The position numbers were made by a program, and so were the translations under genes. From NCBI GenBank assembly GCA_026873275.1, contig JANTUC010000010.1, forward strand, positions 1,674,001-1,738,000: a DNA stretch of 64,000 bases, in the 5' to 3' direction. Each line of letters starts with the position of its first letter. The stretch's first letter is position 1. Shown piece after piece: positions 21,193-33,925 of the stretch. Below the pieces are notes generated by a model. That model did not search any database, had not been told where the DNA came from, and saw only the letters and a program-made list of their open reading frames with translations. Source of the DNA: Pseudopithomyces maydicus. Its lineage: Eukaryota; Ascomycota; Dothideomycetes; Pleosporales; Didymosphaeriaceae.

Positions 21193-24100
21193 GGTGTTTG
21201 GAGCTGTTCTGGGCTGTGTTGGTGGAGAGGTGCGGGTAGCGAGGCGCGGCGTATGGAGGCTGGCAGTGGGGTGGTGGCAGAGAGTGGGGATGGAGGCAAG
21301 CTCCGGCGTGATAATTACAAAGACGTACGGAAAGAAGAAGGCTCTGTGCCTGCAGGTGGCAGCTTCAGCGAAGAAGGCTCGAGGGGGATGCAGAGAATGA
21401 GGGAGGGAGAGCACGCCACGAAAGGACCGGCAGTGTTTTAAGGTGCGAGGGTTCGTTGCTAGGGGCGCTGCAGGGATGTACCGAAATTTGTCTTCGCAGC
21501 ACGTCCTCTGAACTTTGCAGCCGCCGCAGACCCGCTCGCTGCATCACGCCTGGGCCTTGCGCCGTCGAATTAACGTGACTCAACCGCCTCAGTTATGCAC
21601 CGTGAAACCGCGCCGTGCACCGGGCGAGGGAGCGCGGTTGGCAGCCTCCAGCGAGCAGGACATGGCAGAGCAAGCAGCTCAAAAGAAAGACAGGCGGCGC
21701 CGGCGGTGGTTGCGGGCTGCTGGCTGCTGGCTGCTATCTTGCTGCAGCTGATCGCATGACCTTCCTCGCCCGCCCGTCCAACCTGGCTGCCAGAGCGCGT
21801 CCCCTCACGAGACCGCCCTGTTGCCATTTGCCTGTGTTGGTCGCGGTGCGATTGGTGGTGGGATGCCCCCGCAGCGATTGTATCATTCTGCAGCACATTC
21901 ACGCAGGTTCGTACGTTCAGACCCAGATTCGATACATTCACATATGAACCGCGACCACCAAGGACCGCCCCGTGCGCCTGAGGTAGGTACACGACGATAC
22001 TTGCCGTGAGAATGTGAACAGCTTTCTCGCTCGCTCGCTCGCTTGCTGCCTCTCTTTTTCTTTTCTCTCTCCGTCTCTCTCTGAGGTGGTGGCTGGGGGC
22101 GCACACAACCCACCCCCATCCCCATCGCCTGCCTCCCTCCCCATCGCATCGCCGTCCCAACCGTCGCCGGCCTCTGCACAACTCCAGGCTGGTTCAACAT
22201 TCTTTCATGTCAGGCGGCCCAAGCTCCCTGCTAGGCGCCTTTAGTGCTGGCTAGGGCAGCCCTCACGGCGAATTGCGTCGGTCGCTGGCGCCGATCCCCG
22301 TTTAGAGCACGAGACCCTTGCGCGCCCAGCATTCACTGGCCCTGCCCGCGCCAGCCGGATGTGGTGCCAAAACTGCCCGCCCTCGAACGCTATCACGCCG
22401 TATCGTCTGCAAACTGCCTGCGGATCATTACCCGTCGTATGTCCGCCCTCTGCATCAGCTAAACGTCCAGCACCCCCCCGTGGCTGACGCGCAGTGTGGC
22501 GGGTGCATGCATGCTGCCTGCCAGCCCTTCCGTCGAGCCCGTCTCAACCGTCCCGATGCGTGCCTTGCGCGCGATGCTGCATTTTCACCACCAGCAAGAT
22601 TGTATCGCAGATCGAGCGCCCGCTTTTCCGCTTCCAGAGTCCCTGCCAGAGCATGGACGCCGCCGCTGATGAACCTTGGCCGATGCCCCTCGGCTGATCT
22701 AGCGCCGCCATGTCCCATGTACCTCCCCTGCGACGTTCGTCTCACGTGAAAAAGGGGGCATCCCGTCCTAGTCTGTACCCAACTGGTACGGTGCTCACCA
22801 GCCAGAAAACCCATGTTGGATGGGTACGCCTGCGACCAACCGCCGCCGTCGCCATGCCATGAGCGTATCAGATCCACTCGCCGCGCCAGCGTCCAACACA
22901 AGGTCAAACACCGTGTCTCTGCCACTCTGCTTCTCTGCCTCTCGCTGAGGTTCCTCATCTCCTCCTGCGGTTCGCACGGCGCTCTCATCGATAACACCCG
23001 CTGGAGATCCCCCTAGAATCTCCATCTGGCCAATCTCCGTGCCCTACCCACACCGCCACAGGCCCCTCGTGGAAAATTTAGACCCTGTCCCCGGCACGGG
23101 TAGAGGCGCTTGAATCCTCTGTGCATCCGTCTCATTTTTCTCATGCCGTGAACATCTGGCCATGTCCAACTCCACCGTCCTCCACCCACGTGCTGTCCAG
23201 ATGCCCATCCATTTCTTCGAGAAACGGCATCCACAGCACTTGGGGCCGCCTCGGCCAAACTCTATAAACAGCTTCAGCTCAGGCGTCGCCTGCCGAGCCT
23301 CTAGCTGTAGCAATCTCTACTTGGACGTGCAGCGCTTCCAATGGCTTCCACAAGTCAGGCTCTTCAATAGATCGTCGTATCCGCGAGTCAGCCATAAATG
23401 CGGGGCTCTCGTGGTAGGTCGCTGAGTCTTCACCAGTTGTCGCTGTCCGCGTGCATGTCGCCAATCGCGTCCTTCCACCCAGTCTCGCCTTCTGCTCGCC
23501 AACCGCTCCCCATTTCCTCTGCACGCCCGACATTTTCTCTGCACGCGGGCCCCCAATCTATCCCACACGGCCACGGCGCACTCCAGCAGCCATGTTTCGT
23601 CGCTTCCGCGGGCAATTTGTGGCGCTCATCTCAAACGCTCCACCAATGGCCCAATCGGGGCGCCAACGTAATGAAACAACGGTGTCCGCCAGTCCATCTC
23701 CGAAATATCACCCTTGGCGGGAGTGAAGATGCTGTCGTCGAAATAAGCTCACGCCTCGCCGCTGCGAGGACGGAGCGGTTGTTGCGGCCTTCCTCTTACG
23801 GCCCAGCGTGATGGCGATACACATGGTGCACTGTGGCCTTACATACATACATACGTACGCCCCAACACCGGTTCACCATGCCATGTGACGTGCCAGAATT
23901 CAGCGCTTCTTGTCGACCGTAGTTTGGGCTCATGCGTTGCTAGACTGTTCATGCGACTGCGTTGGACGCGTACGGTGGAGTCTGCCTTCCTAGTAGACGG
24001 AACGTTAAACAGACTCGAGGCAGGAGCGAACCCCGCCCCAGTGGTTTCATCCACTTCCCTCCAAACTACAGGCCCTTGTGTGTTCTCGAATGCTTCGGTT

Positions 24101-24606
24101 TGCATGGGCAGCCCTTCTATGCTGGCTTGGCGTGGCTACCGGAGAAGGGTCCCCCTCTATATTCATGCGGTTTTTTTGACATGGATCTCCACATTATCGA
24201 CAAGGAGCCATCAACTACGTTTTCAGCAGAGCAACGTAGGCACTGCTTTTGCCATGGGTAAGATGGCATGGGAGGGCCTGGGAGGGCACGAAAGAGCATG
24301 GGATCTATGTAGACGACAGGTAGGTGGTAGGTGGCCCCAGCACGGCCTGTCTACATACATACCGCTGCGGGGTGAATGCAACGTCACGATTGAGACCAAA
24401 AATATACATAGAACACAAAGGTGGTACCCTAACAATTTTTTTCTTCACATACTAAAAAATGATACCGAATTGACCCAAACTCTAGTCTAAAATCAAAACT
24501 CCTTCATCCTTCATCATATCATACGTCATTAACCGTTGCTACTCCCCCCCCCCCCTTCTTCCCTATCTCTCCAACTGACCAAAATCCCCAACTCAGCTCT
24601 CCGCAT
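21193..24606. other. Long spacer, no supported gene
   Basis: About 3.4 kb. Frames of 100-200 codons exist on both strands at 21570-24490 but are Arg/Ala/Ser-rich, overlap one another and show no family motif. The first part should be the 5' leader of the PH-like gene. A C13 run sits at 24543-24555. An untranslated RNA cannot be excluded. Confidence 0.5.
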
Positions 24607-27600
24607 TCACAACCACAAACCTCCCCCCAGCCCTTCAAGGTCCCCATCACCCAAGCCCATTCGCAAACCCTCCCTCCTCCTCCTCTCCTCCCTCTCCTCC
24701 CTCCGTTCAACCGCCATCTCCAACACCCCCGGCCTCACCACCCTCCTCCCCTCCCCACACCACCTCCACATATCCCCCGCCCGCTCCCTCACCGACAACC
24801 CATCGTCCCTCGTCCTCGCCTCAACATCCGCCCCCCTTCAACCAGCACAACCGCCGCCTCCGCATCCCCGCCGAACACCGCCCCGTGCAGCGCAGTCCAC
24901 CCGTGCCTATCCGCGTACGCCACGTCCGCGCCGGCCGCGAGCAGCATGCGCACGATGCGCGGGTGCGAGGCGCAGCACAGGGGTGTAAAAGACGCGTCGT
25001 CGATGGCGGACACGGCGGCCGGGCAGAGCGCTAGGATGCGCTGGGTGGCGAGGGGCAGGCTGAGGTCAGACGCGAGATGGAGCGCGTGCCGGTTGTGAGA
25101 TGCCAGCGCCGAGACGGAGGCCCCGCGCGAGAGGAGCAGGAGCGCAACCTCCTCGTTGCGGTGGATAAGTGCAATGTGCAATGGGCGATCGCCGTTGGGG
25201 AGCGGGCGCTCGATATCTGCGCCCGCGGAGAGGAGCTGCGATACCACGGGGAGGTACCAGTTGCGCAGGCCTCGTGGAGGCTAGTCCACCCCTTTGTATC
25301 CGCGGCGTTGATGTCGATGGCCGTGTCTCGCAGGATCATCGGCATGGCTGACGCCAGCCCGTTCCGCGCTGCGAGGTGCATCGCCGTGAGATTGCGGTCC
25401 GTCTTCCAGTCCACGCGGGCGCCCCTGTGCATCAGCCTCACGGCCAGCTCGTCGTACCCGCACAGCAGCGCCGTGGCCAACGGCGTGTACCCCTTCAGCG
25501 ACCGCTCGTTCAGATCCAGCCCAACGGCGCGGTACACATCCTCGTCGAAGTGCCCCCACGCGGCCATCGCGTGCAGAGCCCCGCATTCGAACTGTGCGTT
25601 TTCGCCCTGGGATTCACACCGCGGGCGAGCAGGGCGAGCGCGAAGACGGGATCGCTCTGGCACGCGAGCAGGAAGGGCGTGATGCCGTTGGCGGCTTGGG
25701 CCTCGAGGTCTGCGCCGAGGGCGAGGAGGGGGTCCACGAGCCAGGTGGCGCGGTGGTGCGCTGCGATGTGGAGGGGCGTCATGCCGATGTTGTCGCGGTC
25801 GGCGGTGACGTCGGGGATGGAGTCTAGCATTTGGAGGGCGAGGGCTTGCGCGCGGGCGGAGTGCGTCGCGCGGGCGAGGACGAGGGAGAAGGCGGTGCGG
25901 AGGGAGGGTCCTTGGTTGATGCGGCAGCGGCGGGAGGCGAGGAGGGTATCTACCGTTTTGACATGGACATCGACGTCGTCGTGCATGGTAGCAATAGCGT
26001 ACTCGAACGGCGTGCTGATTTTCCCTCCATGTTTCCCGCCCCAGTTCACGACTCGGTTCGGATCAGCGCCAGCCTGAAGCAACACTTCAGCAACGCTGAC
26101 CATCCGCTGCTGCACCGCAATGCCCAACGCCGTCATCCCACCCTCACCCTCACCCTGATCCTCACCTTCACCCTCACCCCCAAATCCAAATCCAAACCCA
26201 AACCCAGCATCAACATCACACCCCCTCCCCACCAACCACCTCACCGCCCCCACATCCCCTCCCTCCACCGCCCCCACCAACATCCCCGCCATCCCCCTCC
26301 CCCTCACCAACTCCCCCCTCCTCAAGCACCCACCCCATCCACGCATACGCATCGTCGTCCTCTGGGCGCATACGAGTCTCGGGCCGCATACACGCGTACA
26401 TCCCACGCACAGCGTTCCCCAACGCAGCGCGCGCATCAGGCGTGCGCGCGAGCGCAAATTCCAACGCCACGCTGGAGGTGGGGTAGTGCTTTCCGCCGAG
26501 GTGGCAGAGGAGCGTTTGAACGACGGCGCGGTTACCGTGGGAGAGCGTGGTGGAGAGGTTGGAGAGAGTGGGGGTGGCGCCGGAGGCCATGAGGATGTCT
26601 AGGATGGCGGGGGAGGGGGTCGGGGCGGAGAGGGCGGCGGTTAGGGCCGAGGTGGGTGGGGAGGGGAGCGATGCGCCGGAGGAGAGGAGGAGTTGTAGCA
26701 TGTCTGGGGAGCTGGTGCGGATGGCGAGGTGGAGGGGGTGAGGCCGGAGTGGGTGGTGGCGTTGATGTTTGTGCCAGAAGCGAGGAGAATGTTGATAACA
26801 TTGGCATGGCCGTGTTGAACTGCGGATAGGAGGGCTTCTTCCATGGCCTCTTTTTTTCGTTGCGTTTCTTTTTCCTTTTCTTCCTCCTGTTTATCTTCAC
26901 TGTTTTCTTTTGCGGCTTTTGCGTCTTCAGATTGTTCATTTTGCTTGCCCTCCTCGTTTCCCTTCTCTTCCTCTCCCTCCCCCTTGTTTCCCTCCTTCTC
27001 CTCCCCCTCGATTTCCTCGTCCTGGTTTCCCCCCACCCCACACAACCACCCCACCACATCACCCCTCCCCCTCCCCGCCGTCACCACCAACGCCGTCTTC
27101 CCACTCCCACACCGAACGCCTGGATCCATCCCCATCTCGCGGATCAGAAACTCCACAACCGCCAGGGGTGCGAATTCCGCAGCGTAGTGCAGGACGTTCT
27201 TCGCTTCGGGGCCGGATATAGTGCATAGGAGAGCGCCGTGTGAGAGGAGGAGGGGGATGAGAGGGGTGCAGGGGGTGGGGGCGAGGATGGTGTGGAGGAG
27301 AGGGGGAGGGGGTAGGTGGGGAGGTTGGTTGAGTGGGATAGGTTGGCGCTTTGTTGAGGTGGGTGGTTGATGCTCTGGCGAGCGGGGAGAGGAACGCGGT
27401 GGTGGGGTGAGGCGCCGTGTGAGAGGAGTAGTTCGGCGAGGGGGATGCTTCCTTTTTGGATGGCGAGGGTGAGGGGGTGAGTCCTTCTTTGGAAATGGAT
27501 TCGAGATTTAGGCTTGGGTGGGTTGTTAGGAGGGAGGTGGCGAGGGGGGTGTTGGTTTCGTGGAGGGCTTTGAAGAGGAGGGTGAGGGGGTTGGGGCCGG

Positions 27601-27838
27601 GATTGGGGATGGCGATGGAGTGTGGTGGTGGAGGAGGAGGAGGAGGAGCATTAACAACGTCATTATTATCGTTGTTATCGCTGCTGTCATTGTCGTTGTC
27701 GGTGATGTGGTTTTCCACACCGTGGATGTCGAGGTTGATGTTTATGTCGAGTGAGCTGGATAGGCTCGTATCGTTGGTGGGTGAATTTGTTGGCTTGTCC
27801 ATTTCGTTTATGCCCGGTTGTTGAAATGTATCCGTCAT
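24607..27838 (-). pseudogene. Ankyrin-repeat protein broken by many one-base shifts
   Basis: A large ankyrin-repeat gene starting at ATG 27838, with an Asn/Asp-rich and polyproline N-terminal region. Ankyrin units appear in order but in alternating frames. Examples are AEFLIRE-type near 27150 and HGHANVINILLASGTNINA near 26780. Further on are VAEVLLQAGADPNRV near 26080, GMTPLHIAAHHRATWLVDPL near 25760, GWTSLHEA near 25290, RPLHIALIHRNEEVALLLLS near 25170 and GWTALHGAVFGGDAEAAVVL near 24890. Shifts fall near 27475, 26736, 26325, 25610, 25257 and 24843, several of them at 5-6 base G/C runs within LTPL-type ankyrin motifs. Beyond the last shift the frame runs to a stop at 24607. No in-frame stop lies between shifts, so this is either an intact gene with assembly indels or a very young pseudogene. 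Confidence 0.75.
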
Positions 27839-29001
27839 TTTTGTTCTCGTCACTTGTGCCGTATCGTCTTTATATTCACCTCTTTGCACTCTTTCTCTTA
27901 CTGTTGTTCTTTATCCACCCAAAATTCTCATTCCAATAACACGGCCTCGTCAAATCCTCTTTATAATATCAGTGTCGATATGGGATGTATGAAACAAGGC
28001 TATATCTCGTTTATATCCGGATGTCGTTGCAAATAGATACACACTGAGTATATGTATAGACGTGAGTAGACATTCAGCCAGCTAGCCAGCTAAGTACATC
28101 CCCCCAGAGCGACATTCGCTCCAGGCAGCACATGCGGCATCTAATGCGGTGAGATGGGGCTGCGCACTAGCGATTCTGGGCTAGAGCAAAAGTGGTAAGA
28201 ATAAGCGACTTCACCCAAAGTGTGGCTGGAGTGTACTGGTATGTGTGTAATTCGGTAGACGATGTATGTAATCATTTACATGTTGTGGCTAGTGCCTTGT
28301 ATGCATATGTTGTATTGGGTACTGTAGGTTGGGTGGGGCTTCACCTGAAGCTTCACCTGAGGCTTCACCAGCGCTGAGGCTGAGCGGGGGCCACCTGAAA
28401 CTTGGGATGTGCAATGGGATGTATGCGTTGTTCGTTGATTTTATGGGCTGAGCGAACATACGAACGTGAGTTAATGGAAGAGGGTTTTGTGAACGATTTT
28501 TTGTTTAGCTTACTGGTAGGATGAAGTCGTTCGTTTACGACGATGATGAAATCGCTGGGTTGATGTTTCCGCTGCGTGTAGAGAGACGTTGCGCGTGATG
28601 ACATGGAGGGAGGACTCAAAATTACGGTGGCGGTGAAGTGGCTGCGGTCTTGACCGGTTGACTGAGGGATCAGTTGGTTGGCTGACTGGCTGGGGGGAAG
28701 TGCACATGACCGGGCTTCCACGCCGAGTGCTCAGCCTTGACGGGGTTTTTGTGACCTGACACAGACTACCATATCCATGTTGTAGCTCCCCATGTTATGC
28801 GAAAGTCAATTTTTGTCGCTTTATACTACTTCTAGTGCTGTTAGAAGTGAGTTCCGGGACTCTTGTCGATTGTGAAGTGGCGGCGAGGCGAGGGGTGGCT
28901 GAAGGCCCGGCTGAACTGCAACTTGCGAGTGACAGCAGCGTTTACTGCACGGATTCCGCCTCGTCTACTCGCATTGTGCTCTATTTTTCCTCGACTGGGC
29001 G
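27839..29001. other. Spacer, no supported gene
   Basis: AT-richer DNA upstream of the ankyrin gene. A short imperfect repeat of CTTCACCTGAAG/GGCTTCACC lies at 28338-28370. I see no conserved frame. Confidence 0.5.
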
Positions 29002-30888
29002 ATGGACTCACGTCGTCTTCAAAGCGTTTTCAAAGAGCCGGGAGAGGGGCTTCCTGGTGGGGGTACCGCTGGCATGGCAAGCAACAGCAACCGCTCCAAC
29101 GGCTCAACACGCGACGTCGATATGCTTGCTAAGCCGAGTTCGAAACCGAGACAAATGTATGGAATTCCGTCATTCATATGACAGGTGTCATAACACTAAC
29201 CTTGATAGACGCAACACTGCAAAGGCAGAGTCGGTTTCTGCATTTACCTCACAAGAAAGACCCTGGAAGAAATGGGAGGATTCAATTTCACGATTCGGGA
29301 CCCATGAAGGTCGCGGTCTACGGGAGTACGCCGAGAAGCTCCCAGAAACAGGGTTTAAGAAACTACGCACCTCGCATGACAAAGAAATTAGGGCAAGCCC
29401 GAAAGGCGACTCGAATGTATTTATGGATTCTCGAAGCAGATTGAGTTTGAAGCGCGATGTCAGTTCCCCCAACCCAAAGGGTTCGGATGCAGGCCAAGAG
29501 AGCTTTTTGAGAACAAAGAAATTGCAGGCTGAGCTATCACCAAGGCTTGCGTATATCTCAAGAGCGACAAATTCAGTCATTAAGTTATTGGATGGTCATC
29601 CACAAGTGAAAGAACGCGAGCTGGAGCAACCAAAGCGCGAATTCGAGGCCACTCAACTAGAACATCGTTACGCGAGCAGTGCTGAAAAGATTGCGATGAA
29701 TAATACCGGGAAAATGGCCTTCACCCCGAAGACGCCATCTGGTATATTTCAAGGTGCAAAGTCTACAGGTGCGAGAGAGAGGCTTCGTGGAAAAGTCCCG
29801 GGATTGGTATCTTGGTCATGCGCAAGTCACCTCCACATTTTCTATACTCACAGAAAGCAGCTGATAGTTTCTTAGTGCTTGTGCCATCGCGCATTATACG
29901 CAGAAGCACGGTGGTGCTCCTCCTGTGCCCATCAAAGATGTAGCACCTGCGATGTAAGGGTGATACTTCGATCACGGCTCACACAATTGTTAGAGCGTGG
30001 TTTTCAACCGCTAGAGCCGGAAAGTTTAGAGATGGGTCGTGCAGGACCTCTTGACTGGAGTGAAACGACAATGGATGTTCAAGTCGATGTTTCAGAAGAA
30101 ACAGGAGCTAGAACCGACTCAACAAGTCACTTGCTTGTGGTTCCGCAGACGATGAGCCCCACAAAATCTGTGGGACAGCTGATAGACAAGAAAGACAAGT
30201 CTATATTTACGCAAGAAAAGCTTGAGGCAAGATATCGGGAAGCTAAACAGAATAACATTGAAGAATTGGGGAGGCCTGGGACTACACTGCCCATAGAGAA
30301 CTTCCGCCGTTCTTTCAATGTCGTTGAACAGTTCCAAAAGAATGAAGACCTAATGGGTGCTATATCGACTCGGCCATGGAGCACTATCACTGTCGAAAGC
30401 TTGACCCGATCAAGGCCACCCCCTCAACTCGCGGCTTTGACAAAATTGATAACATGTCAACACACTCCCCCAAAAATCTTAATGACAGATCATCATCTAT
30501 CGGGCGATCGTTCAGAGGAACAGCATGGGATGATGATGGTTGGGGTATGGGTGTTAACTCAAAGGAAAAAAAGCGTAAAAAGAAAACTGCTCCCAGCACG
30601 TCTCCCCACGTCAACAACAAGAGACGAAGAAGTACCGCAACAATAGATATAGATTCCATATCGCCTCTTCTTGAAAAGAAGGAAGATATCGTCGAACTAC
30701 CTCCATCTCGGAAGGATCTAAGTATTCACGCTATACTTAAATCCAACCCACTTTGTTCAAATATGAGAGATTCCGGGCTCTACATACGCTATACAATCTC
30801 CCAGGATGCAAGCACAAAATCTTCAAGTCGCGCTCAAGGTATATTATCAGATGTTCTACATAGAAAACGAAAGTTTCGATTAGAATGA
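29002..30888 (+). CDS. Unknown protein with Cys/His-rich module, one frameshift
   Basis: Exon 1 is 29002-29156 (MDSRRLQSVF). Intron 29157-29208 has a GTATGG donor and CTAAC branch. Exon 2 is 29209-29806. Intron 29807-29875 joins VPGL to CLCHRALYAEARWCSSC. Exon 3 runs to the TGA at 30886-30888. A one-base shift is needed at the C5 run 30419-30423. The Cys/His module, C-x-C-H-x(9)-W-C-x2-C-x2-H-x2-C-x2-C, lies near 29876-29955 and resembles small zinc-binding modules in other uncharacterised fungal proteins. Basic stretches near the C terminus (KEKKRKKK, NNKRRRS) suggest nuclear targeting. I do not recognise the family. It is convergent with the AAA ATPase gene, with 141 bases between stops. 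Confidence 0.6.
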
Positions 30889-31029
30889 GCAATGGGAGCT
30901 ACTTTTGCTTTGATACGGTTCTATGAATGACCTCAACATAGGATGTATAAATGTATGGTTTACATCGAAATTTACTGCCAAGTAAATTCCATGTAATAAT
31001 GAATATTGAAATCCTTGGCATGGTCCATG

Positions 31030-33570
31030 TCACCGAAGCCGTTCTGCCTTTACAAATTCCTCATCAGTATGACCACGCGTAGCGGTTACGTATTCCTCGA
31101 ACTCTTTGGCAACATCAAGTGCCTGATCAATGTGTGAATAGTTCAGATCCTCGCCCTTGAACCGTGCTAGTTGTCTCGCAGTATTGATGATATTGCGGAT
31201 CTGGCGTCCGTTCATCCTTTGACGCGCCAAAAGCTCGAGTTTGTCCCTCAGCTCGTGGTGTTTTGTTTTCTCGTCACTTTGCAACATATCGTTGAAAAAC
31301 ATTCGCCAGATTTCGAATCGATCATCGTTGCTCAACGGCGGGTAATGTATCGCCAATTGCACTCGGGATTTGAACGCTTCGTCGAAAGTACCGACCCGGT
31401 TAGATGTGAGCACTAACACACCCTCGAAATATTCCAGTGTTCGCAGGAACACAGAGACAAGAGCATTTCGCTGAAGATCAGTTGGCGTGCGTTCCTCAAG
31501 AAAAACGTCCGCTTCATCAAGGAGTACAACACAACGCCAAAGAGTCCCTATGTACAGGACTGTCTCCAAATATTTTTCCACACTCTCGGGATCAGTACCA
31601 ATATCTCCACATGTGACTCTGTAGAGAGGGCAGTGGGCGTATTCTGCAATGCTTTCTGCTGTTAATGTCTTCCCTGTCCCTGGGCCGCCATGGAGAAGAA
31701 TGATCAGGCCTTTCGCCTTTCCCTCTATGACATCCGTCTTTTGAGGCTTGAGGGATGGTGAATTGTGCACGGTGATTAATGCTTCAATCAAGTCTTTCTT
31801 CTTTTGTTTCAAGACGAGCCGCTTTGTGAAAGTGTCGCTGTTCCACTCGACATCGCGAAGTCCTTCGACTGACAGTCTGCCTAATTGCAGTGTCAATAGC
31901 TATTAATCCCTAGCAGCATTCAGGTATGATAAACTTACTCCACTTTTTGTCATGGAAGCCGTATCCATGGATTGTGGCAGGTAAAAGGAGCGAAAAGTCT
32001 TTGTTCGGAGGGGAATCTGAATCAAGCCCAACAGAATCCTGCCGTTCGTGTTCCTCCGTCGTGTTGGGGTGCATTTGCTTATATGTACTCAGGTCAATCA
32101 TATATCGATTGCGGGTCTAGTCATAGATTTTAGGTACAGATTCTTGAGCAATGTAAATAGTCACTGCCAGATTATCGAGTGGATCGTGAAGCGACTTACT
32201 GTTTGGAATTCAAATGTTGTAGTCAAAGAGTCATACTCTACAAGACGACGCTTTCTGCATTTCCAAAATTGCTGTCCACGGAGTTCCAATCGCTCCTTCA
32301 GAGCACCGTCAGCGGTTCTGAGAGGGAATACCCCCAGATCTACTAATGAAACCTGATCATCTTCCGAAGGCCATAGTACAGTGATGGTACGTCTTTGTTT
32401 ATGGAATTGACCATCAAATTCCCAGCCCCAACACTCGAGATCAATTCTTTGCATTGTGTTACCTACGATACTCGAGACAAACAATCCAGTTGGTCCTTCC
32501 TCTGTCTGTTTTACGATGATCTCCTCAGAAGCGAATAATTTACTAAAGTGGGACTTCGTAACGACTTTATTCGCAAACTCCTGATCCGCTTCATGGTATT
32601 CTTTTGCGTGGGAAGCCAAAATGTATTCCACCAGAAGCTTGATGTGTAGAATCTCGTTCTCATCAAATTCATGAGATGACTCCATCAATCGTTCATCCAA
32701 GGTTTCTCGGAGATGATAAATGCCGAGGTAGGGAGATACCAATGATTTCAATTCATCCTCATCACTAGGGTCATACTGAGGATACAGCTTTTCCAGCTGA
32801 GCTATTCCTGATTTTATATCTTGTGAGATTGGGTAGATCCTCTCTGTCGTATGCATAGCTTCAGGTCCGTCTTCTTTCAAGAATGATAAATGGCCTTTGA
32901 ATTTTTCCAACGCTTTCGCTATGTTCTTAGGCATGTTGACTGTTTCGAACGCATCTCCAGAGAGTTGTTTTTCGTAGTAAGACCCGCAGTCATAGTCTTT
33001 AACGACAATAAAGCTAACAAGAGGGTGGTCTGCTGCGAAACCATCTCCCAGTATATCTTGAACCACAAGGTGCTGCCCATGAAGTGGCGTCACCCGACTG
33101 TCGTTCTTGAAAAGCCTTGGACAATCGCTATAGACAGCTTGAGCATGACCCTTGTGGTCAGCGCAGTCTACACGATGAAATTCCAGATAATGGGGCTGGG
33201 CCGTTTGTTGATTGAAGCCGATGCTCGAATAATCGGTGTTGTTGGAAAATGAGCCGGGTTTCAATAGTAAATCCTGTATCTGTTCATGCGAATGACCGTT
33301 TTTTAACACTATTCCCGTAGATGTATTCTTTTTGTGTTTTGTTTTTTCTTGTGTTTCCGGAACGGGCGATGAAAGGCGTCGTTTCACCCCTGTAGATCGC
33401 TTAGGGCTTTCTTTGGCTGTTTCCGGGGGCTCAACTGGAAACTCATGATTCGCATGACAGATTTTTACTCTGGAATCCTAGCGACGAAGTAATCAGGTCT
33501 TCATAAGATAATTGATGGGCGGGGTATCAGGCTGTGCTGTACCGGTGAACTTATCTGCACGCTGCTGCAT
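31030..33570 (-). CDS. Fungal AAA ATPase with DUF7025-like N-terminal region
   Basis: Main exons are about 33460-32201, 32116-31939 and 31880-31030. Introns are 32199-32117 (GTAAGT) and 31938-31881 (GTAAGT). The N-terminal region (PHYLEFHRVDCADHKGHAQA, then WGWEFDGQFHKQ) matches the DUF7025 region of fungal AAA proteins. The next exon gives RNRYMIDLSTYKQMHP and GYGFHDKKWSRLSVEGLRDV. The AAA domain has Walker A GGPGTGKT, Walker B CVVLLDEADVFLEER and sensor-1 LVLTSNRVGTFDEAFKSR, then a C-terminal helical lid. No in-frame ATG begins the open stretch at about 33460. An upstream exon starting MQQRADKFT at 33570 is my best guess but is weak. Some relatives carry this architecture in accessory genome regions. 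Confidence 0.8.
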
Positions 33571-33925
33571 GTCGTGTTAAGACCAATCAGGTAAATGGGA
33601 ATACGAGCACTGCCCCACTCATCAAGAATTCCACCAGATCATAAAACAATATACTTTCCATAATTGTGAACAACAAGCTAAGACTGCATTTCGGAATATT
33701 TAGCTTGCCGTATGGAAGGTTGAATGAATCAACTTGGTTGCTTTTCGTCATTGAAAATTGTTAATATGAAGCAGGAAGGCTGTCATGCTAGCCTTGAAGC
33801 TCAGCTGAGTGACCTGCGCCTCACTTCCAACACCGGATTCTGCTAATTAAATCAACGCATTCTTTCTTTAGCCTTCGGACCAGTTATTTCTTTCGCAACA
33901 CGCACAAAAGAGATTCCATCTCAAG
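33571..33925. promoter_or_regulatory. Divergent spacer, AAA ATPase / DUF7708 gene
   Basis: About 355 bases of AT-rich DNA between two divergent starts, so it should hold both promoters. I see no specific operator or TATA box I would defend. Confidence 0.35.

Noticed and set aside
22455..24490. Frames of 137-201 codons between the PH-like and ankyrin genes
   Set aside because: No recognisable domain, mixed strands, start codons often non-ATG; not enough to call a gene.
28835..29158. Upstream part of the long + strand frame as N terminus of the Cys-rich gene
   Set aside because: It begins with GTG, has no ATG, and is better explained by the spliced exon 1 starting at 29002 in another frame.
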